Positions 15,660 to 24,053 of a DNA stretch of 46,856 nucleotides are shown in pieces. The notes under the pieces were generated by a model. The model saw only the letters and a list, made by a program, of their open reading frames with translations, made no database searches and was not told where the DNA came from. The translations under genes and the position numbers were made by a program. Every line of letters starts with the position of its first letter. Positions within the stretch are counted from its first letter, which is position 1. This DNA comes from Pelagibius litoralis (GTDB lineage: Bacteria; Pseudomonadota; Alphaproteobacteria; Kiloniellales; DSM-21159). Location of the stretch: assembly GCA_029287455.1 (NCBI GenBank), contig JARFRB010000006.1, positions 1-46,856 of the forward strand, given 5' to 3'.

Positions 15660-15908
15660 CCTTCCAGATACCTTCGGATTGTCTTTTACATGACGACCTC
15701 AGAGAACGAGGCGCGGCCCACCGACGGCACCCTTGCGAGGGCCTGCGAAACCTTTCTCCAAGTTCGGCCACCGCTCGCGGCGATCGTGCACCGGGATCCC
15801 TTGGTCAAGGACTGCATTCGCCACCAAGCGCCCATGCTGACCCGCCACCCCAACGCCACCGCCGCGACGGATATCCACAACCTTGCCCGCGCGCTCGCCG
15901 CCGAGTGA
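15660..15908 (+). pseudogene. flhG: flhG (MinD-like flagellar number regulator) 3' remnant
   Basis: After an in-frame stop at 15657, the frame reads RYLRIVFYMTTSENEARP, then LARACETFLQVRPPLAAIVH, then KDCIRHQAPMLTRHP and ends TDIHNLARALAAE. This is the C-terminal end of the MinD/ParA-type ATPase FlhG (also called FleN or YlxH), which sets flagellar number with FlhF. The Walker motifs and the N-terminal two thirds are missing. An ATG at 15690 could give a 72-residue peptide, but it falls inside the conserved core and so is not a natural start. Confidence 0.72.
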
Positions 15909-15912
15909 GGCT

Positions 15913-17115
15913 TTATTCGAGCGGCGCGTTCTCCGTGACACCGCTCTGCCGCAGGATGCCGCGATAGATTTCCCGGTCGCCGCAGACGCCGACTAGGCGG
16001 CCGTCCTGGAGCAGCGCCACCGGATGTCCGCTTGCCTGGCGCAACTGGATCGCCATGCGCATCGACATTTCGACCGGTGCGGCGATCAGGACCGCCTCTT
16101 CGAAATTCGGCGGAAGGCCGTCATTCTCCTGGACGGCAATGCGCCCCGGCCTGCCATCCAGCGTGACTCCCAGGGGCTTGCCAGCCTCGTCGAGCGAAAT
16201 TCTGAAGCGGCCCTCTTCGTCCAGGAGGACGGCCCCCTCGACACGGGGCAGATCCGCCAAGGGCGTCATCAAGGACCCGCCACGCAGTACGTTGAGTGGA
16301 TTCATGTGCTGAACGAACTCCGCCACGTAAGCACTTACGGGATTAAGTACAATATCCTCCGGCTCGCCGTACTGTACGATACGCCCGCCCTCCATGATCG
16401 CGATATGGCTGCCGATTTTGAGAGCCTCGTCTAGATCATGGCTGACGAAGAGAATCGTCTTCTTCAAACGCTGTTGCAGCTCTAGAAGCTCGTCCTGCAG
16501 CTTCTCCCGGATCAGCGGGTCGAGGGCCGAAAAGGGCTCGTCCATAAGCAGGATGTCCGCGTCGGTAGCAAAGGCCCGCGCCAGGCCGACACGCTGTTGC
16601 ATTCCGCCCGAGAGCTCATGGGCGTACTTATCGCCCCATTGGGAGAGGGCCACCATCTCCAGCTTCTCCGAAACGATGCGCTCCCGCTCGGCCTTGGCCA
16701 ACCCGCGCAATTCCAACCCAAAGCCGACGTTCTCCCGGACGGTGCGCCAAGGCAGAAGCGCGAATTGCTGGAAGACCATGGCGATCCGCTCAGTGCGCAA
16801 GTGGCGCAGGGTCGCCGGATCACAGCCCGCCACGTCGATGACGCGGTCTCCGTCCTCCACTCGAACCTCGCCTCGCGTCACCTTATTCAGGCCGTTGACC
16901 GCGCGCAGCAGGGTGGATTTTCCGGACCCCGATAGTCCCATGAGCACGCAAATTTCGCCTTCCTCGATGGCCATGCTGGCTCCGGCGACGCCCAACACGT
17001 TTCCTGTCGCCTGCAGGATCTCATCCCTGCCCTGCCCCGCGTCGATCAGGGGAAGGGCCGCTTCCGGCCGTTCGCCGAAGACGATATCGACGTTCCTGAA
17101 CTCGACGATAGCCAT
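15913..17115 (-). CDS. choV: Choline/glycine-betaine ABC importer, ATP-binding subunit
   Basis: This ATPase drives choline uptake with the permease and binding protein encoded upstream. The 400-residue product has Walker A GLSGSGKST at 60-68, the Q-loop QQFALLPW, the signature LSGGMQQRVGLARA and Walker B ILLMDEPFSALD. A long C-terminal part (about 290-400) resembles the regulatory CBS-like tail of ProV/ChoV proteins (RLVGVCGDREIYRGILRQ). The ATG at 17115 overlaps the choW stop by one base (TGATG), showing translational coupling. The frame remains open upstream but only as a shadow of choW. Confidence 0.9.
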   Translation of the reverse strand: MAIVEFRNVDIVFGERPEAALPLIDAGQGRDEILQATGNVLGVAGASMAIEEGEICVLMGLSGSGKSTLLRAVNGLNKVTRGEVRVEDGDRVIDVAGCDPATLRHLRTERIAMVFQQFALLPWRTVRENVGFGLELRGLAKAERERIVSEKLEMVALSQWGDKYAHELSGGMQQRVGLARAFATDADILLMDEPFSALDPLIREKLQDELLELQQRLKKTILFVSHDLDEALKIGSHIAIMEGGRIVQYGEPEDIVLNPVSAYVAEFVQHMNPLNVLRGGSLMTPLADLPRVEGAVLLDEEGRFRISLDEAGKPLGVTLDGRPGRIAVQENDGLPPNFEEAVLIAAPVEMSMRMAIQLRQASGHPVALLQDGRLVGVCGDREIYRGILRQSGVTENAPLE

Positions 17116-17981
17116 CAGCCGTCCTGCCTTGGTGCACGGGGGGCGCGCTGCTCCGGCCGCTTGCAAACCCGGTCGAGGACGATAGCGACGATTACGATGG
17201 CAAGCCCCGCCTCGAAGCCCATGCCGATGTTGACGGTGTTGAGCGCCCGCACCACCGGCGTGCCCAGGCCGTCGGCGCCGACCAGGGCCGCGATAACCAC
17301 CATTGAGAGGCTCAACATGATGCATTGGGTGAGCCCTGCCATGATGGTGGGCATGGCATGAGGGAGCTCGACTTTCCAAAGCAACTGAGAGCGAGTGGCG
17401 CCAAAGGCCTCCCCCGCCTCGATCAACTGCTTGGGCACGGAGGAGATGCCGAGATGGGTTAAGCGGATCGGCGCGGGTATGGCGAAGATCACCGTGGAGA
17501 TCAGGCCTGGCACCACGCCAAGCCCAAAGAGAATCAGCGTCGGAATCAAGTAGACGAAGGTCGGAATCGTCTGCATCAGATCCAGGACCGGGCGCAGGCC
17601 GGTGTAGAGCCAGGGCCGGTGCGCCGCCGCGATGCCCAAGGGAACCCCGACAAGCATGCATGACAAGGTGGCGAAAAGCACCAGCGCCAGGGTCTCGATC
17701 GTCTCTTCCCAGTATCCAAGATTGATAATCAGCAGAAGCGAAAGCGCGATCACAGCGGCGAGCTTCCACGAGAGGTGCAGCGCATAGGCCCCGGCTGCGA
17801 AGAGACCTACGAGCAAGAGCGGCGGGAACCAAGCGAGGATGTCGATCAAGCCTTCGATCAAAAACCCCAAGACGTCGGATATCAGATTGAATACCCAGGC
17901 CGCGTGCGCGTTCAAAAAGTCGACGAAATCGCGCATCCACTTGCCAAGTGGAATCTTGTAGGGCGTTACCCAGTCTTCCAT
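17115..17981 (-). CDS. choW: Choline/glycine-betaine ABC importer, permease subunit
   Basis: This is the membrane subunit of a ProU/Cho-type importer. The 288-residue product has six or more hydrophobic segments, an N-terminal helical stretch typical of ChoW/ProW (WMRDFVDFLNAHAAWVFNLI), and the EAA loop that contacts the ATPase (LIEAGEAFGATRSQLLWKVEL). The start is ATG 17981. It lies between choX and choV on the same strand and is coupled to choV by a one-base overlap. Substrate assignment rests on the binding protein and on the divergent choline dehydrogenase. Confidence 0.9.
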   Translation of the reverse strand: MEDWVTPYKIPLGKWMRDFVDFLNAHAAWVFNLISDVLGFLIEGLIDILAWFPPLLLVGLFAAGAYALHLSWKLAAVIALSLLLIINLGYWEETIETLALVLFATLSCMLVGVPLGIAAAHRPWLYTGLRPVLDLMQTIPTFVYLIPTLILFGLGVVPGLISTVIFAIPAPIRLTHLGISSVPKQLIEAGEAFGATRSQLLWKVELPHAMPTIMAGLTQCIMLSLSMVVIAALVGADGLGTPVVRALNTVNIGMGFEAGLAIVIVAIVLDRVCKRPEQRAPRAPRQDG

Positions 17982-17992
17982 GCCGCCCCCTT

Positions 17993-18034
17993 CACGCCAG
18001 CGCCATCACACCAGCGCCTTCACACCAGCCCTGG
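17993..18034. repeat. Three tandem 14-base units between choX and choW
   Basis: The units are CACGCCAGCGCCAT, CACACCAGCGCCTT and CACACCAGCCCTGG, end to end. They lie between the choX stop and the choW start, directly next to a strong hairpin. Decay of identity toward the third copy suggests an older duplication. Confidence 0.6.
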
Positions 18035-18035
18035 A

Positions 18036-18057
18036 GCCCCGCGCCCGAGCGCGGGGC
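18036..18057 (-). promoter_or_regulatory. Intercistronic GC-rich hairpin after choX
   Basis: GCCCCGCGC and GCGCGGGGC form a perfect 9-base stem around a 4-base loop. No T-run follows on the minus strand. Placed 20 bases after the binding-protein gene, it could stabilise the choX part of the transcript or act as a partial terminator, so that binding protein exceeds permease. That role is inferred from position and from known ABC operons. Confidence 0.55.
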
Positions 18058-18077
18058 CCCGGCCGGCGCCAACCTCC

Positions 18078-19022
18078 TTAGAGGCCCAAATCCGCCTTCA
18101 CCGCAGGCAGGCCTGGCTCGCCGGAGAAGGTTGTGACACCGTCCAGCCAGCTTTCCAGCGTGCCGGGATTGGCTTTCAGCCAGGCCGTCGCTGCTTTTTC
18201 CGGATCCTCGCCATCGTTCAGGATTGCCCCCATGATCTCGTTTTCCATCGCCAAGGTGAATTCCAAGTTTTCCAGGAGCTTGCCAACGTTCGCGCATTCG
18301 GTGGTGTAGCCAGCGCGGACGTTTGTGTAGACCGTGGCCCCGCCAAAATCAGGCCCGAAGACATCGTCGCCACCCGCGAGGTAGGTAATGTCGAAGTTGG
18401 CGTTCATCGGGTGCGGCTCCCAGGCCAGAAAGACAATCCCCTCGTCCCGGCTCTGGTTCCGGCTCACCTGGGCCAGCATGCCTTGCTCGCTGGATTCGAC
18501 CAGTTCGAACCCGCCCAGGCCAAAGGCATCGGTATCGATCATATCCTGGATCAGACGGTTGCCGTCGTTGCCGGGTTCGATGCCATAGATCTTGCCGTCG
18601 AGCTGGTCCTTGAACTTGGCAATGTCCGCGAAGTCCTTCAGACCGGAATCAGCGGTCGGCTTCAGGGTGGCCAGGGTGTATTTGGCGCCGCGCAGGTTAA
18701 CGCCGACCGACTCCACGCTCTTGTCCTCGAGATAGGGGGCGATATCCGCCTCCATGGTTGGCATCCAGTTGCCGAGGAAGATATCGATGTCCCCGTTCTT
18801 CAAGGATGCATAGGTGACCGGCACCGAGAGAATGGTTGTCTCCGGCTCATAACCTAAACCCGCCAGCACGACGGAGGTCGCCGCCGTGGTCGCGGTGATG
18901 TCGGTCCAGCCGACGTCCGAAAAGCTGACTTCCTTGCAGGACTCCGGTTCGGCCGCGAGGGCGGACGGTGCGGCGAGCAAGACGACGCTTGCCGCCACGG
19001 CGATAAGTGCGGAATTACGCAT
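18078..19022 (-). CDS. choX: Choline ABC importer, periplasmic substrate-binding protein
   Basis: ChoX captures choline in the periplasm. The 314-residue product begins with a signal peptide (MRNSALIAVAASVVLLAAPS, then ALA) and has the OpuAC/ChoX fold: FSDVGWTDITATTAATSVVL, DIFLGNWMPTMEADIAPYL, IEPGNDGNRLIQDMID and FLAWEPHPMNANFDITYL. The tryptophans and tyrosines in these blocks are the type that form the aromatic cage for quaternary amines. The start is ATG 19022, chosen for the signal peptide. It is the first gene of choXWV and is divergent from the choline dehydrogenase. Confidence 0.92.
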   Translation of the reverse strand: MRNSALIAVAASVVLLAAPSALAAEPESCKEVSFSDVGWTDITATTAATSVVLAGLGYEPETTILSVPVTYASLKNGDIDIFLGNWMPTMEADIAPYLEDKSVESVGVNLRGAKYTLATLKPTADSGLKDFADIAKFKDQLDGKIYGIEPGNDGNRLIQDMIDTDAFGLGGFELVESSEQGMLAQVSRNQSRDEGIVFLAWEPHPMNANFDITYLAGGDDVFGPDFGGATVYTNVRAGYTTECANVGKLLENLEFTLAMENEIMGAILNDGEDPEKAATAWLKANPGTLESWLDGVTTFSGEPGLPAVKADLGL

Positions 19023-19175
19023 GATTTCGGCCTCCCAAAGCCATTGTTCTCGACGGCCTTGGCCATCGATGTTGCGGTTTGCGGCTCCTTTACACCGCCC
19101 CTCCAACGGAGGATGCCGGACGGCCGGGCGAGGAAGCGCTTCGTTGAGGCCGTTATGAAAGACTTTTTTCAGTGA

Positions 19176-19202
19176 CTGTTCAACCAAGCCAAGCGCTGTT
19201 CA
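19176..19202. repeat. CTGTTCA direct repeat in the choX/betA divergent region
   Basis: CTGTTCA occurs at 19176-19182 and again at 19196-19202, exactly 20 bases apart, about two helical turns. The pair lies between choX and the dehydrogenase gene and could be an operator for both. The GTTCA core recalls one half of BetI-type operators, but the full palindrome is not present. Confidence 0.35.
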
Positions 19203-19234
19203 CGGACAGGCGGTATTGCTAGACATGGAATGAA

Positions 19235-20917
19235 TTGGGCAATCGGCGGAGCAAGAAGGCCTTGGAGGAGTTCGACACCATCATCGTGGGCGCTGGCTCG
19301 GCGGGCTGCGTTCTGGCGAACCGGCTCTCGGAGGACTCCGGCTATCGGGTCCTGCTTCTGGAGGCGGGGCCGAAGGACCGCTCGATCCTCTTGCACATGC
19401 CCGCGGCTCTGGCCCATCCGCTGGCCAACGACCGCTTCAACTGGTTCTACGAGAGCGAGCCCGAGCCCCACATGGATGGCCGGCGCATGTACTGCCCTCG
19501 TGGCCGGGTGCTTGGCGGATCGTCGTCGATCAATGGCATGGCCTACGTGCGCGGCCATGCCCGCGATTACGACCGCTGGGCGCAAAGCGGGTTGGTCGGC
19601 TGGGATTACGCCCACTGCCTGCCCTATTTCCGACGTGCAGAGACCCACGAGCTTGGGGCGGATGCCTATCACGGCGAGGATGGGCCGTTGAAGGTCACAG
19701 CCGGCAAGATGCGCAATCCCCTGTTTCAAGCCTGGATCGAAGCAGGGCGGCAAGCCGGTTACCCGATTACCGAGGACATGAACGGCGCCCAGCAGGAGGG
19801 CCTTGGCAGGATGGACCAAACCTGCTGGGGCGGCGAGCGCTGGTCGGCGGCCAAGGGCTACCTCAAGCCGGCCAGATCCCGCGAGAATCTCACCGTGCGT
19901 ACAGGCGCGCTCACTCTGCGCGTCACTCTCGATGGGCGGAGGGCGACCGGCGTCGACTATGCGGTGAACGGCGAAACCCGAAGCGCGCGGGCGACTCGCG
20001 AAGTCATCCTCTGCGGTGGTGCCATCAATTCGCCGCAGCTTCTCATGCTCTCGGGCATCGGCCCGGCCGACGAGCTTCGGGCCTTGGGGATCGACGTCGT
20101 GGCTGATCTGCCGGGGGTCGGCGAAAACCTGCAAGACCATCTGGAAATTTATATCCAGCACGCTTGCACCCAGCCGATCACCCTCTATTCCGCCTTGAAG
20201 CCGTTGAACCAATTGAAGATCGGGGTGGAATGGATTTTGTTCCGTCGGGGCCTTGGCACCTCCAGCCATTTCGAGGCCGGCGGATTCATCCGTTCACGGG
20301 CTGGCGTGGAGCACCCGGACCTGCAGTATCACTTTCTGCCTATCGCCATGAACTACGACGGCAGCAACCCAGCGAACTCTCACGGCTATCAAGCCCACGT
20401 CGGCCCCATGCGCCCGACCAGCACCGGCACCGTCAAGCTGCGCTCGGCCGACCCCCGGCAGGCGCCCTCGATCCTGTTCAACTACATGGCCACGGAACAG
20501 GACCGAAGCGAGATGCGCGAGGGCGTGCGCTTAACCCGTGAGATCCTGGCGCAGCCCGCCTTCGATCCCTTCCGTGGGCCCGAACTCGCCCCCGGCCCCG
20601 ATGTGAAGACGGACGCGGAGATCGACGCCTTCGTGCGTGCCCACGGCGAAAGCGCCTATCATCCGTCGTGCACCTGCAAGATGGGGCCGGAGACGGACAA
20701 CACCGCCGTGGTCGATGGGCAAACGCGGGTGCATGGGCTGGAAGCCTTGCGGGTGGTCGATGCCTCCATCATGCCCTCGATCGTATCGGGGAACCTCAAC
20801 GCCCCAACGATCATGCTGGCGGAAAAGGCCGCCGATATGATTCTGGGCAAATCCCCGCTTCCCGCCGCCGACGCCGAGGTCTGGATTCATCCGGAGTGGG
20901 AGACGGCCCAGCGCTAG
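19235..20917 (+). CDS. betA: Choline dehydrogenase (GMC oxidoreductase)
   Basis: The enzyme oxidises choline to betaine aldehyde at the inner membrane, the first step to glycine betaine. The 560-residue product is full length for BetA. It has the FAD-binding [16 protein letters not shown], the GMC signature region [19 protein letters not shown], the second signature [16 protein letters not shown] and the catalytic HPSCTCKMG block near the end. No ATG fits; TTG 19235 is the longest start, and TTG 19262 ([10 protein letters not shown]) with GGAG ten bases before it is equally possible. No betaine aldehyde dehydrogenase gene is in the window. Other GMC alcohol dehydrogenases look similar, but the choline importer beside it supports betA. 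Confidence 0.87.
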   Translation: MGNRRSKKALEEFDTIIVGAGSAGCVLANRLSEDSGYRVLLLEAGPKDRSILLHMPAALAHPLANDRFNWFYESEPEPHMDGRRMYCPRGRVLGGSSSINGMAYVRGHARDYDRWAQSGLVGWDYAHCLPYFRRAETHELGADAYHGEDGPLKVTAGKMRNPLFQAWIEAGRQAGYPITEDMNGAQQEGLGRMDQTCWGGERWSAAKGYLKPARSRENLTVRTGALTLRVTLDGRRATGVDYAVNGETRSARATREVILCGGAINSPQLLMLSGIGPADELRALGIDVVADLPGVGENLQDHLEIYIQHACTQPITLYSALKPLNQLKIGVEWILFRRGLGTSSHFEAGGFIRSRAGVEHPDLQYHFLPIAMNYDGSNPANSHGYQAHVGPMRPTSTGTVKLRSADPRQAPSILFNYMATEQDRSEMREGVRLTREILAQPAFDPFRGPELAPGPDVKTDAEIDAFVRAHGESAYHPSCTCKMGPETDNTAVVDGQTRVHGLEALRVVDASIMPSIVSGNLNAPTIMLAEKAADMILGKSPLPAADAEVWIHPEWETAQR

Positions 20918-20932
20918 CGCTGAGGCCGTGAT

Positions 20933-22513
20933 TTAACCGGCACCGCCCTCCACCATCGCACGCAGGGTCTCCACCCGATCCGCTTCCTCCACGGGCTTGT
21001 CCCAGCGGATGCGGTGGACGCGGGGAAAGCGCATGGCGAGGCCGGACTTGTGGCGGGTGGAGGGGTGCACCGCGTCGAAGGCCACCTCGACAATCAGGCC
21101 CGGCCGCACGGCGCGCACGGGCCCAAAGCGCTCGACAGTGTTGTCCCGGACCCATTTATCCAAGCGCTTGAGTTCGTCGTCGGAAAAGCCCGAGTAGGCC
21201 TTGCCGACGGGCACCAGTTCCGACTCCTCCGTCCAAGCCCCGAAGGTGTAGTCGGAATAGAAGGAGCTGCGCCGGCCATGTCCGCGCTGGGCATACATCA
21301 GCACAGTATCGAGGGTGAGCGCGTCGCGCTTCCACTTATACCATGGGCCCTTGGGGCGGCCGGAAAGATAGGGACTGTCGGCCCGCTTCAGCATCAGGCC
21401 TTCAATAGAGTTGGCCCGCGCGGTTTCGCGAAGTCCCTTGAGCGCCGTCACGTCGGATACCCGGATCAATTCCGAAAGGTCCATCCGCTGGGGCCTGGCT
21501 TCGGCATACCAGGCCTCCAAGCGCTCCCGCCGCGCGACGAAGGGAAGGGCGCGCAGATCCTCACCCCTCTCGAACAAGATATCGTAAAGCCTTACGTGCG
21601 CCGGGTAGTCAGCCAGCATACGCGCGGTCACGGTCTTGCGGCCCAAGCGTTGCTGCAAGTCGTTGAACGGCGCGACCTCCCCGTCACGCGCCACCAGCAA
21701 CTCGCCGTCTAGCACCGCATCGAATTCCATCGCTTCGAGGAGTTCGGGAAAAGCCCTGCCGATATCGTCGCCGGTGCGGCTAAACAGGCGACGCGCGCCC
21801 TGCCGCGCCACCGCCTGCACCCGGATGCCGTCCCACTTCCATTCGTAGCGATAGGCCTCGACCCGCAAGGACTCCAAGGCCTGGTCGTCGAGCGGTGTTG
21901 CCAGCATCAAGGGGCGAAAAGCCGCGCGGTCGTCTATGAGGGGACGCGGCCCCTTCCCTTCCAACCAGGCGAAAAGAGGTCCGTAGGGCGGTTCCAGCCC
22001 ATGCCAAAGCTCTTCGATGTCCGCCACAGGCCGGCCACCGAATTCCGCCAAGGCGGTTTTGGCGAGACGCGCCGACACACCCACCCTCAGCCCGCCCGTA
22101 ATCAGTTTCAGCAGGGCCCAGCGATCGGTGGCGTCGAGGGCATCGAGCCATCCAGCGATCAGGCCAGGGATCTCCGGGCGCTTGGCGTTCAGAAGCGCGG
22201 AAACCACCTCGTTCAGCTCCGGCGCGCGATTGGCGCCCGGTTCCTCAGGCCAGATCAAGGCGAGGGTCTCGGCAAGGTCTCCAACGAAGTCGTAGGACCA
22301 GCGAAAGAGAACCGGGTCCACACGCTCCTCCACAAGCGCCCGCACAACCGCCGGCTTGGCGCCCTTGAAATCCAGACCGCCGGTCAGAGCAGCGAGTGCC
22401 CAACCCCTGTCCGGATCGGGGGTTCGGGCGAAATAGTCCGCTATCAGCCGCAGCTTACCGTTGCGCGACGGCATGAAGATCAAGCGGTCGAGCAAGGCGG
22501 AGAAGGCCTTCAT
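20933..22513 (-). CDS. ATP-dependent DNA ligase of the ligase-associated damage-response cassette
   Basis: The enzyme seals nicks using ATP, in addition to the NAD-dependent LigA that bacteria normally carry. The 526-residue product has an N-terminal helical domain, motif I EWKWDGIR with the adenylated Lys226, motif III DGELLVA and motif IV EGLMLKRADSPY, ending with the OB-fold part (AVRPGLIVEVAFDAVHPSTR). It matches the type annotated as cisplatin damage response ATP-dependent ligase, which travels with an exonuclease, a DEXH helicase and PdeM. ATG 22513 is preferred; the frame is open to 22663 within the upstream exonuclease gene. The exonuclease stop is only 13 bases away, so the two are one operon. 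Confidence 0.93.
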   Translation of the reverse strand: MKAFSALLDRLIFMPSRNGKLRLIADYFARTPDPDRGWALAALTGGLDFKGAKPAVVRALVEERVDPVLFRWSYDFVGDLAETLALIWPEEPGANRAPELNEVVSALLNAKRPEIPGLIAGWLDALDATDRWALLKLITGGLRVGVSARLAKTALAEFGGRPVADIEELWHGLEPPYGPLFAWLEGKGPRPLIDDRAAFRPLMLATPLDDQALESLRVEAYRYEWKWDGIRVQAVARQGARRLFSRTGDDIGRAFPELLEAMEFDAVLDGELLVARDGEVAPFNDLQQRLGRKTVTARMLADYPAHVRLYDILFERGEDLRALPFVARRERLEAWYAEARPQRMDLSELIRVSDVTALKGLRETARANSIEGLMLKRADSPYLSGRPKGPWYKWKRDALTLDTVLMYAQRGHGRRSSFYSDYTFGAWTEESELVPVGKAYSGFSDDELKRLDKWVRDNTVERFGPVRAVRPGLIVEVAFDAVHPSTRHKSGLAMRFPRVHRIRWDKPVEEADRVETLRAMVEGGAG

Positions 22514-22526
22514 GCTTTTGCCCTCT

Positions 22527-23558
22527 TCACGCGGCGCCCTCCTGCTCCTCCTCGCCTCGGCCAACGAGCGCGAGCGCGCGTGCGCGAAAACCCCGGGCGC
22601 GGGCGTGGTGGACCAAGGCTTCTTCGCTGCCATGAGTGACCCAGATCTCCGGCGCACCCACATCCTCTAGGGTCTGAGTCAATTCGTCCCAATCGGCATG
22701 ATCGGAAACCACCAGCGGCAGCTCCACACCCCGCTGCTTGGCTCGCTGGCGCACCCGCATCCAGCCGGAGGCCATAGCGGTAACGGGATCATGCAGGCGC
22801 CGCGCCCAACGGTCCGCAATGGCCGAAGGCGGGGCCAGAACCAAGGCGCCCACCATCTCTGCCTTGGCCGCGGCACTCGCCGGTCGCAATTCGCCGAGCG
22901 GCACGCCCAAGGACTCGTAGAGAGCGCAGAGGCCTTGTAAGGCGCCGTGGATATAGATGGGCTCGTCGCAGCCGGCTTCCCGCAAGATACGGATCAGCCT
23001 CTGCGCCTTGCCCAGGGCATAGACCCCGACGACATGGGTCCGCTCGGGAAACAACGCGCGCGAGCGGAGCAGCTTCCCCACCTCCTCCTCCGCAGGCGGA
23101 TGGCGAAAGACCGGGAGGCCGAAGGTGGCCTCGGTGATAAACACGTCGCAGGCCACCGGCTCGAAGCCCGCGCAGGTCGGATCGCGCCGGCGCTTGTAAT
23201 CGCCGGAGACCACTACCCGGCTGCCGCGCCATTCCAACACCGCCTGAGCGGAGCCGAGCACGTGGCCGGCCGGCGCGAAGGAAACGGTCACATCGCCAAG
23301 CACAACGCGTTCGCCATACCGCAACGCTTGATGCTCTCCCCCCGCCTGCTCCCCGTAGCGGGCGGTCATGATCGCCAGAGTTTCCGGTGTCGCGAGAACT
23401 TTCCGATTGTTCGGGCGGGCGTGGTCGGCATGGCCGTGGGTAACCACTGCGCGCTCCACCGGCCAGGCGGGATCGACATAGAAGTCGCCGGGCACGCAAT
23501 AAAGCCCCTTGCCGGTGACGCGGAGCCAGGTTTCCGGATGCGGTGCGCTAGGTTTCAT
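22527..23558 (-). CDS. Ligase-associated DNA exonuclease (metallo-beta-lactamase fold)
   Basis: This 343-residue protein is the partner nuclease of the ligase downstream. It has the metal-binding motif THGHADHA (His41, His43, Asp45, His46), FAPAGHVLGSAQAVLEW, the VSGDYKRRRDP block and the beta-CASP-like end VVSDHADWDELTQTLEDVG with WVTHGSEEAL. Family members resemble Artemis/SNM1 and mRNA 3'-end nucleases. ATG 23558 fits the family N-terminus (MKPSAPHPETWLRV); upstream sequence in the frame is a shadow of the HIT gene. It is first in a two-gene operon with the ligase and divergent from the HIT gene. Confidence 0.9.
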   Translation of the reverse strand: MKPSAPHPETWLRVTGKGLYCVPGDFYVDPAWPVERAVVTHGHADHARPNNRKVLATPETLAIMTARYGEQAGGEHQALRYGERVVLGDVTVSFAPAGHVLGSAQAVLEWRGSRVVVSGDYKRRRDPTCAGFEPVACDVFITEATFGLPVFRHPPAEEEVGKLLRSRALFPERTHVVGVYALGKAQRLIRILREAGCDEPIYIHGALQGLCALYESLGVPLGELRPASAAAKAEMVGALVLAPPSAIADRWARRLHDPVTAMASGWMRVRQRAKQRGVELPLVVSDHADWDELTQTLEDVGAPEIWVTHGSEEALVHHARARGFRARALALVGRGEEEQEGAA

Positions 23559-23636
23559 GGCATGACAATATGGTCCGGCGGGAAGCGGGATCCAAAGCCC
23601 TTCATTCCGGAACGCGAAGCGCTTAGCTTGAGACTC

Positions 23637-24053
23637 ATGATCGACTCCTTCGAACTCCACGCTCAACTCGCCGCCGATTGTATCGAAGTCGGGCGCCTGC
23701 ACCTCTCCAAGGTGCTGCTGACCAACGATTCGACCTATCCTTGGCTGATCCTCGTGCCAGAGCGTCCCGGCTTGACCGAGTTCTACGAGCTCGATCCCAT
23801 GGACCGTTATCGCCTGAGTGATGAGATCGTCATCGCCTCCGATGTGCTGAGAAACCTCTATAGCCCGGACAAGATGAATGTCGCCGCGCTGGGCAACCAG
23901 GTCCCGCAATTGCATGTCCACGTGATCGCCAGGAAGAAAACCGACCCTGCCTGGCCCGGGCCGATTTGGGGCAAAGTCCCTGTCGCGCCCTATAAGGCTA
24001 AAGATCTCGAGCGCCGCTTAGCGGACCTTCGGTCGGCCTTCGCCGGCCCATGA
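23637..24053 (+). CDS. HIT-family nucleotide hydrolase
   Basis: HIT proteins hydrolyse or transfer nucleotides from phosphate-linked substrates. The 138-residue product has the PWLILVPERPG strand, the N-terminal half common to the family, and the active-site segment NQVPQLHVHVIARKKTDPAW, followed by PGPIWG. The substrate is not known. The start is ATG 23637. Its stop overlaps the psuG start (ATGA at 24050-24053), so the two are translated together. It is divergent from the exonuclease, inside the repair cassette. Confidence 0.88.
   Translation: MIDSFELHAQLAADCIEVGRLHLSKVLLTNDSTYPWLILVPERPGLTEFYELDPMDRYRLSDEIVIASDVLRNLYSPDKMNVAALGNQVPQLHVHVIARKKTDPAWPGPIWGKVPVAPYKAKDLERRLADLRSAFAGP

Noticed and set aside
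17116-17940. Upstream part of the choV frame, open across choW
   Set aside because: Arg/Gly/His-rich shadow translation; choW in the other frame is a clear permease and choV has its own coupled ATG.
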